A stretch of DNA of 64,000 nucleotides from Rutidosis leptorrhynchoides (lineage: Eukaryota; Streptophyta; Magnoliopsida; Asterales; Asteraceae), in assembly GCF_046630445.1 (NCBI RefSeq), contig NC_092341.1:6078001-6142000 (forward strand). Direction: 5' to 3'. Under the pieces are notes generated by a model. The model was not told the DNA's origin, ran no database searches, and saw only the letters and a program-made list of their open reading frames with translations. Position numbers and translations under genes: made by a program. Positions 1 to 12,716 of this stretch are shown here, one piece after another (the stretch's first letter is position 1; every line of letters begins with the position of its first letter).

Positions 1-1395
1 ATTATGGGAACCTTAAAGACATCTATATGGTTAACAAGTGACTTAAGAACGGCCAGAGGTTCGCATTCGTTAGGTTTAGCAATGTTCTGAATGTTAACAA
101 ACTCTTTGAAACACTAGAAACCATCAGATTCGATGGTAATCCTATCAAAATTTACAAGGCCTTCGAAAGAAACCAACAGGGCCATGCCCCAGGGTTCACT
201 CGTCATGGTGAAGTTTCAACAAAAGATTACAACAAGATTCATTCCAACAATTTTAGGGATGGGAGGGATTTCATTGAAGTCACTAGGAACTCTATGGAGG
301 ATTTAAGGTTTAAGATTAACAATAGGAAAGAAGATATGAGGTTTAAATTAGATAGAAACAAGAAGAAGATGCAGACTGAATTGGTGGTGGAAGATAGAGA
401 TGAGAAAGAAGTGGGTATCCGGAAACAAGATTGCAACGATGTCACATTTTTGGAACGATGCCTAGTTGTCCACATTAAGAACATCGAGCTACTTAACCAA
501 CTAGAATCTCTATGCAATGCTGAAGGAATGGTTAACTTCTCGATTAAGTATTTGGGTGGTCTTGAAGTGTTAATTCTTTGAACCAACAAGAATACGGTAG
601 ATAATATTTTAAATTCTCAAGGGCATGCAATATGGAAGTCGTGTAGTAAGGTGAATCGACTTGGGTTAAATTATTGGCCGTCAGCAGGAAGACTTGTCTG
701 GATTGATATCAAAGGGGTACCGGTGACTTGTTGGAACGAGGGTGTCTTTAGTGATATTGCTGCTAAATAGGGTCGGGTGATTCAAATGGAAAATTGTGCT
801 ATCACGTCCAATAACCAAAACTTATTATCCGGTCAAGTGCTTATCCATATGAAGGATATGGGTCATGTGAATAGGTTTGCTAAACTTGTCATAGACAACC
901 TGGTGTTCATCTTTTCATCTTACGAAGGTGATCACGGGATGGATAATGTTGAAATCCATAACTCAGATGACGAATGTGTCGAGGACACTTTTGATTCTTC
1001 AGATGATGAATCGCCGGTGTTTGTTAAGAGTCATGTGGGTGCCGTGAATAATTTCTCCTCCGGTCCACTCTTGCCGGAATTCTCCAAAAGGTGACATGGA
1101 AGTTGAAGACGAAGGGTCAGGCTGCAATAATGACAATGTAAGGTCCCCAAAAAACATTAATGATGAGGGGGACAATCGAGTGGATTCTGGAATTAATATC
1201 TGTCATTCCCCAAAAGGTAACAACGGCTGTGACAGCAAAGCGTTTCATTCCCCCATGCAAAATCGTTCCCCTAGGGTTTGTAAGTCGGATAAGCACGAGC
1301 ATAATGTTTGTTTGGGCCTGGAAGATGACTTTTGTTTCAGCCCAATTCGATCGATGGATACTAACCTAGATAATACAGCTACTCCCTATTGCAGC
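1..1395 (+). pseudogene. LINE (L1-type) ORF1, 5' part, interrupted by element B
   Basis: This is the decayed first ORF of a non-LTR retrotransposon; such proteins bind RNA. Near the start the reading contains an RRM RNP1-like stretch (GQRFAFVRF) followed by a charged lysine- and glutamate-rich region. From about 660 to 770 it contains a DUF4283-like stretch (WPSAGRLVWIDIKGVPVTCW). In-frame stops at 579-581, 768-770 and 1092-1094, and a frame change near 1095, show it is dead. The last open stretch (1096-1395) ends on a complete codon at the GCAGC target duplication. After the insertion and the second GCAGC copy are removed, it continues in the same frame at 28588. The 5' end lies outside the window. 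The LINE assignment is firm because the EN and RT domains follow from 29174. Confidence 0.8.
1391..1395. repeat. Target-site duplication of element B, left copy (GCAGC)
   Basis: GCAGC immediately precedes the TGATG LTR terminus at 1396 and recurs at 28583-28587 directly after the opposite terminus ...TATCA. A 5-bp duplication is usual for Ty3/gypsy integrases. Confidence 0.9.
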
Positions 1396-3242
1396 TGATG
1401 TAATGCAAGGTGTATACGAAATACTATTATTATTTACTACGAAATACGGTGAAAGATGATACAAGTTTTATTTATTTATTGATGGAATATACCTAAACCT
1501 TGCTACAACACTTATAGGCAGTGTACCTAATCGTAGAGTAGTGTAGTTTTTAGTAAGTCCGGTTCGTTCCACAGGGAGCTAGCTGAGTTTAACGCTATAT
1601 TTTTAACAACTATATTTATATAAAATATATATAATTATATATAGTAATATTATTATAAAAGGGGGTTTTTACCGTTTAATAACCGGTTTGTCGATTTTAT
1701 ATTTTAAGCGTAAAAATAAATGACAATAATTAAAGTGCGTACAAAAATACAAATAAAGCGTAAAAAAATAAATTGCTATAAAGTAAATTGCAGTAAATAA
1801 AATGACAGTAAATAAAAGTATGATGAAATATGAAATAAAATAATTATGCTTATTTAAACTTCCGTAACCATGATGTTTGATGTTTTGATCTTAATTTATT
1901 TATCTGGGTTAATTGTCCTTTGTCCTGGATTTATTTGATACCTATCTGATTTTTGTCCATAATAGTCCATCGGTCATAATTATAAAATGCTCGTCAAATT
2001 AACCTTATTCCCGAAGTCAAATATTCCAACTAATTAGGGATTCAAACTGTAACAAGGTTTTAATACTTGGTTTACAATTACACCAATTATCCTTGTATGT
2101 AATTCACCCCTGTTTTAATTAGTCCATGATACATTAATTGATTCACTTGGCCTTAATGAATAATCAATTACCCAATCCAATTGGTTAATTAAATGATTGT
2201 AAATGATGTCGTATAAACGTCACTAAATAGGACATTCGTAATCAATTTAATAATTATTAGATTAACTAATTTGAAGATAGGTTCGACAGGTTCCAATGAG
2301 TTGTCATTCAATTAGACAATACCCCCTACCTATTAATAGTCAATAGTCCAATGTTCACAAGTGTCGGTCTTTTGTCCAAACCTTAATTATGGTACAAAAT
2401 CCAATAACCTATCTTTAATATTTAATCTAACATCACGATTACTTCGGCTCAAATAAGCATAATAATAACTTAGTTACGAGACATTAATATAAAAAGGAAG
2501 AACATAGCTTACAGTGGTGATTAATCACGTAGCGTTACACAGACAGAGTTTTGACTTAAAACCCGTAAACCATTCTTACAATAACCTTATTATTAACTTA
2601 AATTAAAATTATAATTATAATTATAAATATAAATATAAATACATATAGAGAGATTGATAGAAAAGGGATGCATGAATCGAGCAGAATTCGTTGGCTTTTA
2701 TAGGCCCACTTTGAACTGTACAGCTCAGCGAGTGTGGAGGTTTTGTGCCTTACAGCTCCGCGAGTACGGAGCTTTGGATTCCAGCTCACCAAATTGAGTT
2801 AAACGTGGGCTGCTGAATTTTATAATATATAATATAATAACATATAATTTTATATAATTATATATATATAATATTATATTCTTGTGCATAGTTGACTCGT
2901 AATTTTAGCTCCGTTGAGTTGTACGTTGATGCTCGATTTATGTCTCAGTTCTGGATTTTTGAACGCCTTTTCGTACGCTTAGATATCTTGTACTTTGCAT
3001 TTCGCGGCTTGCACTCTTGTCATTTTTAGACGTTTTTTTATCAATAAATTGAACCACAAGGATTGTATCTTGTACATTTGAGCTTTTTGGTCATTTGCAT
3101 CTTTAAATCGTCGTTTTCTTCTTTTGTCTTCGCACTTATTTATTTAAACGAATATTACATAAAAATAGAACAATTGCAACTAAAAGCTTTATATTTTGGA
3201 AGGATATTGTGCCTAAATATATGTTCATTTAGAGCACTATCA
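1396..3242 (-). repeat. 3' LTR of element B
   Basis: This 1847-bp LTR closely matches 26735-28582 by eye. Read on the minus strand it starts TGATAGTGC and ends ATCA. The promoter box (TATAAAA, minus strand) is at 2696-2702, with the paired palindromes about 30 bp upstream. A block shared with the other elements (CGACAAACCGGT... and the ACACTACTCTACGATTAGG region) lies toward the LTR 3' end. Confidence 0.9.
2724..2771 (-). promoter_or_regulatory. Paired palindromes, element B 3' LTR promoter
   Basis: Two 16-nt sites, 2724-2739 (ctcagcgagtgtggag, partly decayed) and 2756-2771 (ctccgcgagtacggag), are offset by exactly 32 nt. The consensus CTCCGC-GAGT-GCGGAG has 6-bp complementary arms. The pair lies just upstream of the TATA box. 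Confidence 0.75.
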
Positions 3243-3583
3243 AATATCCCCACACTTGAGCGTTGCTTGTCCTCAAGCAATACAGAAACTGAAATAAAAT
3301 CACACTTCACTCGAATCACTTTTTTTTATTCTCTCACTTTATACATCAGTGATTTTGATACGGCGGTATAAACAATGATAGTAACGATGTGGTTTACAGT
3401 CCCACATGACTATTAAAATTTAGATCCTATAAGGAAATTGGATCTTTCTGAAAACATTTGATCTTTTGAAAATTCATTCTAGCTTTTACCCTAGATAAGT
3501 TTTCCGGAATAACCCTTCACCGGTGTTTGCAAAATGTTTTTGTGGGTTTCATATTTTAAAATTTTAGCTCAAAATTTGCAGTT

Positions 3584-3934
3584 TTGTGTCATCCACTTGC
3601 TAACCTTGTATTAGGAAAGCAACACGTCCAGTATACTTGTCCCGTATATTACCTTTCGGTAAACTACCGTCTGGTTGTAAAGAAAAGCGATGAACAAGCA
3701 AATGTTAAGGCAATGTCTAATGACATGCAGATGATCATGGTCAAAAATGTGTCGGATGCAATTACTATCCTTTGTAGGAGCAATAGTAAAGATCACCCTA
3801 TATTTTTTCGGTCTGGCACAAGATCCTGTCTTCGACCATGCTATGCAACCACCGTTCTTACGGTTGACAACCGATTTGGTTCAGGTGACCTATTGAATTC
3901 CGATGAAATCTTAGGATTTTACGTTCAATGGTAA
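3584..3934 (+). other. Antisense ORF in element B 3' untranslated region (116 codons)
   Basis: This ORF opposes the element's sense direction. It shares a conserved core (CHPLANLVLGKQHVQYT and later NVSDAIT) with antisense ORFs at the same place in A, C and D. Here an indel after the NSK-HP residues changes the C-terminus. I recognise no domain. High DNA similarity between elements could by itself keep the frame open. Confidence 0.35.
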
Positions 3935-5504
3935 TGAACGCAATGAAAATAGGTTTTCAGAAAACAAATCGGTTTTATTTTTAATCAAAATATTTTCTCG
4001 TTCAAGCTCGAGTTTAGATATCATTGAATTCTATGAGTTTGTAAGTCTCAATCTTTAAAGTCAATCTCAAGGATTGAGTAATATCAGGCTTAAATGCTGT
4101 TTTTTTAATCTTTAAGGAGATTATCCTTTTCTGGGGGTCTGATTCATTAGTCTTATCAAGCTAATCTGCACGGCGCCCTCCCTATTTTACGAGACAGATC
4201 CTCTCATGGTTAGGATAAGTCTGACCACTTGGCGACCCTGTTTGATGCCGAGGTCTGTGGATTTCCAGCAGATTTTCAAGAAAACTTTTCAAGGTTTTTC
4301 TTAGACTCTACAACTGGTCTGGACGACAACTTCCTAACGTAAATCAAGAAGCGCGTGTCTTTTTCGGAAGACTTTACTTTCTTTTAATGATGGAATTGAT
4401 TCATCGTGTAGATCCATCTTTTCATTCAAATATATTACAGTTAATCGGGTAAAACTGATTAGTTTAGTCCAAAGCAAAAGTACCTGCAATAATCTTGTAC
4501 AAAAATATGTGATATATGTTTTAAAGAACTTGGTAAATTCTTCTCACACTTAGCTTTTATTTATTCTTTTCTTTGCCTTTTTATTCTCCTTTATTCCATT
4601 TTAAATGAATTCTAGCGTTTTAGGTTTTTTCTCAATTTATGTCCTTTCCGAGGTAACAATAATTTCGGTATTATCACCTAGTTTTATTGTTCATAAATAT
4701 GTATAAACATGATTTTGAATTCATTTTATTGAAAATTTTTCAAAATTTGGCAAATAAACCAAGTGCAAACCCGAGAGAATTTATAACCCTTCCCCACACT
4801 TGAGATCTAGCCATGCCCTCATTTGCAAGAAATCAGTAAAAATTTAAATTTATGAGGGTGATTAGTGTAGAAAATGATTAAAAATATCGAGTTTGCAAAC
4901 ATATTATTTTATATCACATTTGATATTTTGCGTCTTGTCGTCAAAATTAGTAGCTTTTGCTGAACTTAATGCTAGTCTTTGAAAGCGCTGTTTTACCCTG
5001 TTTTGTACATAAGATAAACTACAAACATATATATAATATATATTTTTTTTATATAAAACCTTTATTTATTAAAACAATTTAAATGAATAATTTTTTAAAA
5101 TTTTGTTTCCTTTTACTTTAGGTAGTTTCGGTACGTTTACCTAGTCCGTCCCTTGACAAAATTTAAAATTTGTCATTTTTAAAGCGATTGTTTTAAAAAC
5201 AAAGATTTTCAGGTTTTTTAATTTTTTTTTGCCTACTTTAGATCAATAATATTAAAAATAATGATAACAAAATTTTTCGCCCCGCCCTCGGGTAAAGCAA
5301 TTTCGATTCTATGATCTAGTCTTTAACTCACGACGAATTTTAGAAATCATTTTTTTTTAAATTAGTGAAAATAAATTAAATTTTGTTTTTTTTTATTCAC
5401 ACAAAACTTAAATTTAAAAATGCATATTAATTTTATTCAAAACCTACAAAACAAAAATTCAGAATGGGGGGAGAAAACTAGTTCTTTAGTGTCTGCTAGT
5501 GGAA

Positions 5505-5509
5505 AAGAC
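5505..5509. repeat. Target-site duplication of element A, left copy (AAGAC)
   Basis: AAGAC precedes TGATGTC at 5510 and recurs at 22607-22611 after ...TTATCA. Joining the two flanks rebuilds the GTCTGCTAG...AAGACCA sequence seen uninterrupted in elements A and D. Confidence 0.9.
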
Positions 5510-7513
5510 TGATGTCAAAGCTAAGGGGTATAAAATACTATTAAATTTTACAAGGAAATACTATTAAATACGATACAATTTTACACAAGATATTTATTTA
5601 TTTATAGAATGGATATACTTAAACCTTGCTACAACACTTATAGGCAGTGTACCTAATCGTACAGTAGTGTAGTTTTAAGTAAGTCCGGTTCGTTCCACAG
5701 GGAAAAAAAATCTTTAAACAAAGCTTAACGCTATATTAGTTTTAATTTATAAAAATACAAATATATATAAAAGTAATATTATTATTTTAAAGGGGGGTTT
5801 TCACCGTTTAATGACCGGTTTGTCGATTTTAAAAACTTAGTCGCAGTTAAAACCTAATGTAAAATATTAAAAATAAATATAACTTAATTTAAAACGTAAA
5901 GTAAATAATGATAATGAAATTGCGATAAATAAAAGTGCGATAAAATAAAATTGCGATAATTAAAAAGTACGATAATTAAAAGTGCAATTAAATACAATAA
6001 CAATAAATAAAAGTGCGATAATTAGAAGTGCAATTAAATATAAAATAAAGGAAATTAAATATGAAATAAAAGAATTATGCTTATTTAAACTTCCGTAATC
6101 ATGATGTTTGACGTGTTGATTTTAGTTTTATGCCCATGGGTTAATTGCCCTTTGTCCTGGATTATTTAATATGTCCGTCTGGTTTTTGTCCATAACAGTC
6201 CATCAGTCATAAATATAAAGTGCGAGTGTCCTCGTCAAATTATCCTTATACCCGAAGTTAAATATTCCAACTAATTGGGGACTTAAACTGTAACAAGGTT
6301 TTATTACTTTGTTTAATAATTACACCAGGATATCGACTGCGTGTAACCCAAGGTTTTAATACTTTGTTATCAATTATGCCAAGTGTCCTTGTACATAATT
6401 TCACCCCTGCTTTAATACTTCTAGTGATGACTATTAATCCATTCCCGTGTCCGGTTAAATGAACAATTATTCGTACATATAAATATCCCGCCCATCGTGT
6501 TCGATTGAGTGTATATGGTTATTTATAGGGACGTCCAATTGTAAATCTTTATATTAAAATTAACAAACTATCATTTAGTTAAACAAATATAAAGTCCATT
6601 AATATCCCATAGTCTAATTTCCACAAGTGTCGTTCTTTTGTCCAAACCCCAATTATGGTACAAAGCCCAATTACCCAATTTTAATAATTAGCCCAACATC
6701 ATGATTACTTCGTTTTAAATAAGCATAATAATAACTTAGCTACGAGACATTAATGAAAATAATATAAACATAACTTACAATGATTAAAAATAGCGTAGCG
6801 TTACACGGATAGAATTTCGACTTACACCCTTACAACATTCGCTAACATACCCTTATTATTAGGATTTAAAATTAAAATTAAAATATAAATTATATATATA
6901 TATTTACGTATATATTGAGAGAAAGATAGATTTTAGGATATTAAAAATGATCAAACTGCATTGCCTTTTATAAGGATTTGAGTCCAGGGAATCTCAGCGA
7001 CTCGCGGCAATTTTCCTCTTCAAACTCCGCGAGTCGCAGAGTTTGATTTTACAGCTCACTCCGTTTTGGCTCCTTTCTTACCGACGGATTTTTATATAAA
7101 TATAATATATATATATATAATTTATATAATTAATTATATATTATATTATATTTATATACATAGTTAACTTGTAATTTTTAGTCCATTGCGTCGAGCGTTG
7201 AGAGTTGACTCTGGTCCCGGTCTCGGATTTTCGAACGTCCTTGCGTACAATTTAATATCTTGTACTTTGCGATTTGAATCTTGTACTCTTATAATTTCGA
7301 GACGTTTCTTATCAATAATTGGAACCACTTTGATTGTATTTTGTACTTTTGAGCTTTTTGGACCTTTGCGTCTTTAATTCGTCGAATCTGTCTTTTGTCT
7401 TCACCTTTTATTATTTAAACGAATATCACTTGTAAATAGAACAATTGCAACTAAAAGCTTGTCTTTCTTGAGGAATAATGCTATGAAATATATGGTCGTT
7501 TTTAGCATTATCA
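5510..7513 (-). repeat. 3' LTR of element A
   Basis: 2004 bp, TGAT...ATCA on the minus strand. The TATA box (TATAAAA) is at 6966-6972 on the minus strand. It matches the right LTR closely; one visible difference is a shorter GA run. Confidence 0.92.
6997..7037 (-). promoter_or_regulatory. Paired palindromes, element A 3' LTR promoter
   Basis: The GCGACTCGC core is at 6997-7005 and its reverse complement GCGAGTCGC at 7029-7037, with centres 32 nt apart. They lie about 30 bp upstream of the TATA box. Confidence 0.8.
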
Positions 7514-9590
7514 AATATTCCCACACTTGAGCGTTGCTTGTCCTCAAGCAATATAGTCTTGAAATACTAGAATCACTTTTTTATTCTTCACTCTTTGTAC
7601 ATCAGTAATTTCTATATGGCGGTATAAACAATGGTAGTAACGATGTGGTTTACAGTCCCACATGACTATAAAAATTTAGATCCATTAAGGAAATTGGATC
7701 TTTATGAAAACATTTGATCTTTTGAAAATTAAATCTAGCTTTTACCCTAGATAAGTTTTCCGGAATAACCCTTCACCGGTGTTTGCAAAATATTTTTGTG
7801 GGTTTGGTGGGTTTTAGATTGGAAAATTTTAGCTCAAAACTTGTGGTTTTGTGTCACCCACTTGCTAACCTTGTATTGGGAAAGCAACACGTCCAGTATA
7901 CTTGCTCTGAATATTACCTTTCGATAAACTACCGTCCGGTTGTAAAGGAAAGCGTTGAACAAGCAACTGTTAAGGCAATGTCCCCTGACATGCTTTTAAT
8001 TATGGTCTATAACGTGTCGGACGCAATTACTACCCTTGGTAGGAGCAATAGTAAAGCTCACCCTTATAATTTTTCGGTCTGGCACAAGGTCCTGTCTTTG
8101 ACCATACTATGCAACCACCGTTCTTACGGTTGACACCCGATTTGGTTCAGGTGACCTAATGAATTCCAGGTGAATTCCTAGGATTTTACGTTCAATGGTA
8201 ATGAACGCATTGAAAATAGGTTTTCCGAAAACAAATTGGTTTTAATTTTGATCAAAATATTTTCTCGTTCAAGCTCGAGTTTAGATATCATCGAATTCCA
8301 TGAGTTTGTAATTCTCAATCTTTAAGGTCAATCTCTAGGATTGAGTAATATCAGTCTTAAAAGCTGATTTTTGATCTTTAAGGAGATTATCCTTTCTGGG
8401 GATCTGATTCATTAGTCTTATCCAGCTAATTTGCACGGTGCCCCCCATTGTACGAGATAAATCCTTCTCATGGTTAGGATAAATCTGACCACTTGGCGAC
8501 CCTATTTTATGCTGAGGTCCGTGGATTTCCTGCTGATTTTAGAGATGACTTTTCTAGATTTTTCATCAACCTACAGCTGGTCTGGACGACAACTTCCTGA
8601 CCTAAATCAAGAAGCGCGTGTCTTTTTCGGAAGACTTTACTTCCTTTTAATGATGGAATTGATTCATCGTGTAGATCCATCTTTCTTACAGTAAATTGGG
8701 TAAAACAGTTAATTATCGTCCAAAACAAAAGTATTTTCAATTATTTGTACAAAAATATGTGATATATATTTTGAATAACTTGGTGAAAATTTCCCACACT
8801 TGGCTTTTATTTTCCTTTTTGTTCTCCTCTATTCCATTCTTAAATGAATTCTAACATTTTGGTTTGTTTATCAATTTATGTCATTTCCAAGGTAACAATA
8901 ATTTCGGTGTTAACACCTAGTTTTATCGTTCATAAATATGTATAAACATGATTTTGAGTTCATTTAATTGAAAATTTTTAAAAATTTTACTAGAATTGGG
9001 TAGTCAGTATATAAGACTAGGGCTGTTCTTTATTATCAGAGAACACTAGATTCTAATACAACTACTGCTTTACTAGTATTTTTAATGGTAACCAAGTGTA
9101 TAAAGTAAAAATTTTAAAATCCGAAAGAATTTAACCCCTTCCCACACTTAAGATCTTGCAATGCCCTCATTTGCAAGAAATCAGTAACCATTTAAATTAT
9201 TGAGGGTGATTAGCGTAGAAATAATTAAATTTTACCAAAGTTTCCAAACATATTTGTGTTTGTTTGCTGAATGATAAATGGTGCAAATCATTTGTTCATT
9301 CCGTCTTGTTGTTATTTCACATATATTTTGCATCTTGTCGTCAAAATTAGTAGCTTTTGCTGAACTTATTGCCAGTCTTTGAAAATGCGTTATTTTATCC
9401 TGTTGTGTACATAAGATAAACTGCAAACATATATACATATTTTTGAAGTTTGGTATATTACCCCACATTTAAAAATTATTTAAATCTAATAATAAAAGTT
9501 AGAAAATTATAAAAACTATTACAATATCAACATAAGTATTAAATGTAGTAACATTACAAACAAAAAAAAAAACTAAATAAACTAGGGTTG
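7514..9590 (-). other. Element A 3' untranslated region with polypurine tract
   Basis: About 2.1 kb between the 3' ORF stop and the 3' LTR, with no sense gene. The polypurine tract AAGTGTGGGAATATT (minus strand) abuts the LTR. The same AAGTGTGGGAA motif recurs at 8791-8801 and 9139-9149, with a weaker form at 9461-9470. A perfect GGTGTTAACACC palindrome sits at 8906-8917. Confidence 0.75.
7783..8133 (+). other. Antisense ORF in element A 3' untranslated region (116 codons)
   Basis: This ORF opposes the element. It starts MQNIFVGLVGF and carries the shared CHPLANLVLGKQHVQYT core. The start and frame match the D copy (54770-55147), and the length matches the C copy (48857-49207). I recognise no domain. 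Extra antisense ORFs near the 3' LTR are known in some plant Ty3/gypsy elements. Whether this one is translated is open. Confidence 0.4.
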
Positions 9591-10926
9591 TTATTGATAC
9601 CAGTAGGGGTTCCATGCATAATCGTATGTGTTATAGAATGCTTCGGAAGGGTTATAAGTAGGATACGGTGGTTGCATCTCTATAGACCAGGGAGGAAATA
9701 CGGGCGTTGGAGTAGGAATATAGTTTCTACCTACATGTTGGCAATGAGCTATGATTTGGTTTTGATGAACTTGTCAATCTTCAAATGCTCGATGTCTAGC
9801 ATTTTCATACTCTTGTGAAGCTATAAACCTTTGCATTTCTGTCATTTCATTTCCCCCTCCCACATTACCTGGCTGTTGATTTCTCTTAACTTGTGGATGT
9901 CTACCATTATATCGTACTGCGGCGTTATTTCGCCTCTTCAAAACTTTAGCACCATGATATACATTTAAACCAATTGTATCGTGGGGTCTGGTTCTTCGAA
10001 TAATAATCCCCCCGACTTATATCCACATTGAGATACTCAGCAATTAGTGTAATAAATATACCACCTCCTATTATACTGTGCGGTCTCATCCCCCTAACCA
10101 TAGCTGATAAATAATAACCCACATAATAAGGTATACTTACAGCGCTTTGTGGGTCTCGAATACACATGTGGTAAAACAAATCCTGTTCATTTACCTTTTC
10201 CTTATTCTTACCTCTTTGTGTAATCGAATTGGCTAAAAACCTATGAATTACTCTTAACTCAGCTCTATCTATATCCAAATAAGAGTAATTTCCCCCTTTA
10301 AATCGGTGATGGCTAGTCATTTGACTCCATACACCATGCGTATCAAAATTTTCATCAATTTTCCTACCATTTAATATCAACCCTCGACAATCGGCAGATG
10401 CTAGCTCCTCAGGCGTATATATACGTAAGGCCTGAGCCATGTCTAGTAGAGACATGTGGCGCATCGAACCTCCTAACAAAAATCTAATAAAAGATCGATC
10501 GGTTAAACTAACTACCCGATCATTTATTTCTATACTACACAATAATTCTTCACACCATACTTTATATACAGGTCTACGCATGTTGAATAATCGTACCCAA
10601 TCGTTAAAAGTAGAATTACCATACCTCTGAGTAAGTAATTCCCTAATTGGCTCGGCCAATTCTACAGCTTCTAACGGTTACCATTCTATTACACTAGGTA
10701 CTTCAACAGCTTTAGAATGAAGAGTATGCAAACCCCTTTGGTATTTTGGATAATCTATCCAACGTCTGTCTAATCTCAAGTTCGGGTGCAAATTCTCCAC
10801 GTGCATATCTGAAAATGTCATAACTGGATGAGGTATATCTTTTTTGTAATAATTATCCACCTCCTGTTGTTCCGCATTCTCAGGAGGAGCATTGCGAGCT
10901 TGGGATGAAGATTCACCCCTTTCAGT
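9591..10926 (-). pseudogene. Athila ORF1-like 3' ORF, exon 2 (element A), broken
   Basis: This is the ORF in the position where Athila-lineage elements carry the so-called env-like gene. The sequence resembles the Arabidopsis retrotransposon Orf1 (ATHILA ORF-1) family, with landmarks NLRLDRRWIDYPKYQ, LLTQRYGNSTFNDW and RFLLGGSMRHMSLLDMA. No membrane segment or signal peptide is apparent, which argues against a true envelope. Function is unknown. There is no ATG at the 5' end: the reading opens directly at a splice acceptor (TTTTGCAG, exon starting at 10926). One nonsense codon (GAA to TAA, 10678-10680) and a one-base loss in a G run near 10015 break it. The reading returns to the family C-terminus and stops at 9591-9593. 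Confidence 0.75.
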
Positions 10927-12716
10927 CTGCAAAACACATCAAACACAATTTTTGTGCATCCAAATATGCATTAGTGTCAGCAAAATCATCAATTACAATG
11001 ATTACAATGACATGTCCAATTTATATCAAACTTATGCTCATTTTCATATTTTTATCAAATCTACACTTTTTTAAATAAGCATATACGAAAATGTTCGTCA
11101 AGTTCATAAGCATTCAACTCAAATAACATGTCAAAATAATCATTACTAGCAATTAAACAAGTTTCAAATGGCATTATCTCTCAAAAATCAAGTTCATGAA
11201 TTTTAGACTTGAAAAAGTCCACTTTAATTCTCAAAATCATGTTTAGGCTCAAAGTTTGGATCATTTAACTACCTAAACATGTTACACTACTTAACTTAGC
11301 AACAATTCATGACAAAAATCGGCCATAACCTGTTTATATCAAAAAGCCCCAAATTGCTCAAGAACACAAACCCTAGATTACTCAAAATTTGAAGTTTAAA
11401 GCTTCTAATCATGTTAAATAGCATCAATCTAGGTTATACAAGCATAATACATAAGCAATTTAAGCAATATTACACTAAAAAGCATCAAAATTGAATTGGG
11501 TATAAATTTGCTCAAGAACACTAATTTTCGGATTAAATGGTGTTTAGGTGTAGAAATTTATCTTTTTTCTTGAGTAATTCCTTGATAGCATCCTTATCAA
11601 CATGATTTTAGTAAAAAATTTGATGATTTTTGGTGAAAAAATTCGGATTTTAGAGGTGATTTTCGGGTATTTTCGCAGTATATTTTAGTGTGGGTGTTTG
11701 GGGACTGATCTGTTCGGCCCTTATATTTTTTTCTGGAATTTTTGACCTCCGCGACTTGCGGTACTTAAGTCTTTCATACTCCGCGAGTCGCGGCCTTTAT
11801 TTTTTTTAATAATCCTTAACTTATAAAACAAATATAAAATAAATTTAAAATTTTGTTTTCCTTTGTTTTTAGAATGAGGTCGTTTCGGATCGATGTCCTA
11901 GTCCGTCCCTCGATAAAATTTTAAAATTTGTCTTTTTGTAGCGATTGTTTTAAAAGCTGATTTTTGGGTTTTTTTAATGTTTTTGGCATACTTTAATTCA
12001 ATAAGATTAAAAATAATGATAATAAAAGTTCTCGTCCCTCCTTCGGGTAAAGCAATTTCGGTTCAAAGACCTAGTCTTCAACTTACGACGAATTTTAAAA
12101 ATCATATTTTTAACTTAGCGACATAAAGTAAATTTTTGTTTTTAAATTCACACAACTTAAATTTAAAAATGCATAAAATTAAAAATTCACACCAAACTTA
12201 ATTAAAAATGCATAATATTAAAAATTCACATCAAACTTATATTATATTTTTGTTTTTATACATACAAACTTATATTAAAAATATTAATTTTTCAAATATT
12301 GACAAACTTAAATATATTGATTTTACAAAGTTCACAATATTAATTTAATATTAATTTTAAAAACAAAGTAAAAATAAAATTAAAAATCTTTTTGGCTTTT
12401 ATCCCATTTTAATCAATCATATATTATCAAAAATATGCGCCCCTCTTTTCGGTAAAGTAATTTCGGTTCCATGACCTAATTTAACTCATGACGATTTTTT
12501 GAAATATTTTGGGTTGATTGATTAAAGATATTTATACCTTAAGAATAAACGTTAAATTTCGCAGTGATGTAATAAATTTTTGTATGATATCAATAATTTC
12601 GGTCGCAAGACCTAATTTCATCGAATACCAATTTAATACTTTATAGCGAACAAATTAGCGTTTATTATCAAAAGGTTAAAAATAAAAATAAAAAAATAAA
12701 AACTGTACAGATTTAC
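10927..12716 (-). other. Predicted intron, element A (1790 nt)
   Basis: The donor CAG|GTAAAT is at 12716 and the acceptor TGTTTTGCAG at 10927. C and D share both sites at equivalent places. It is AT-rich with no long ORF and contains the palindrome pair (11751-11791). It also has four TTTCGG-N8-CCTA blocks, at 11883, 12056, 12461 and 12597. Splicing is predicted, not shown. Confidence 0.65.
11751..11791 (-). promoter_or_regulatory. Paired palindromes, element A intron
   Basis: GCGACTTGC (11751-11759, one change from the core) and GCGAGTCGC (11783-11791) have centres 32 nt apart. They are the same motif as in this element's LTRs and leader. Confidence 0.75.

Larger units (their letters stand above)
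3243..5509 (-). other. Element B 3' untranslated region and deleted intron remnant
   Basis: From the LTR inward, 3243 to about 5040 aligns with the 3' untranslated regions of A, C and D. It begins with the polypurine tract (AAGTGTGGGGATATT, minus strand). From about 5040 the sequence jumps to the 5' half of the intron found in A and D (the TTTCGG...CCTAGTCCGTCCC block at 5126). Near 5430 it jumps again to the segment upstream of the zinc-knuckle ORF (AGAATGGGGGGAGAA). The 3' ORF, the intron palindrome pair and the zinc-knuckle ORF are therefore gone. The stretch ends at the AAGAC target copy of element A and contains no sense gene. Confidence 0.75.

Noticed and set aside
7186-7377. Short ORF in the A LTR, also seen at 22279-22656 and 54172-54516 (starting MRRALRV or MHRALRV)
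   Set aside because: It lies inside LTR sequence shared by the elements, runs opposite to them and has no domain. The similarity is explained by LTR homology.
8507-8740. Sense-direction ORF in the 3' untranslated region of A and D (MDLHDESIPSLKGSKV)
   Set aside because: Open in A and D but with a stop in C, short, and without a recognisable domain. It may simply reflect high DNA similarity.
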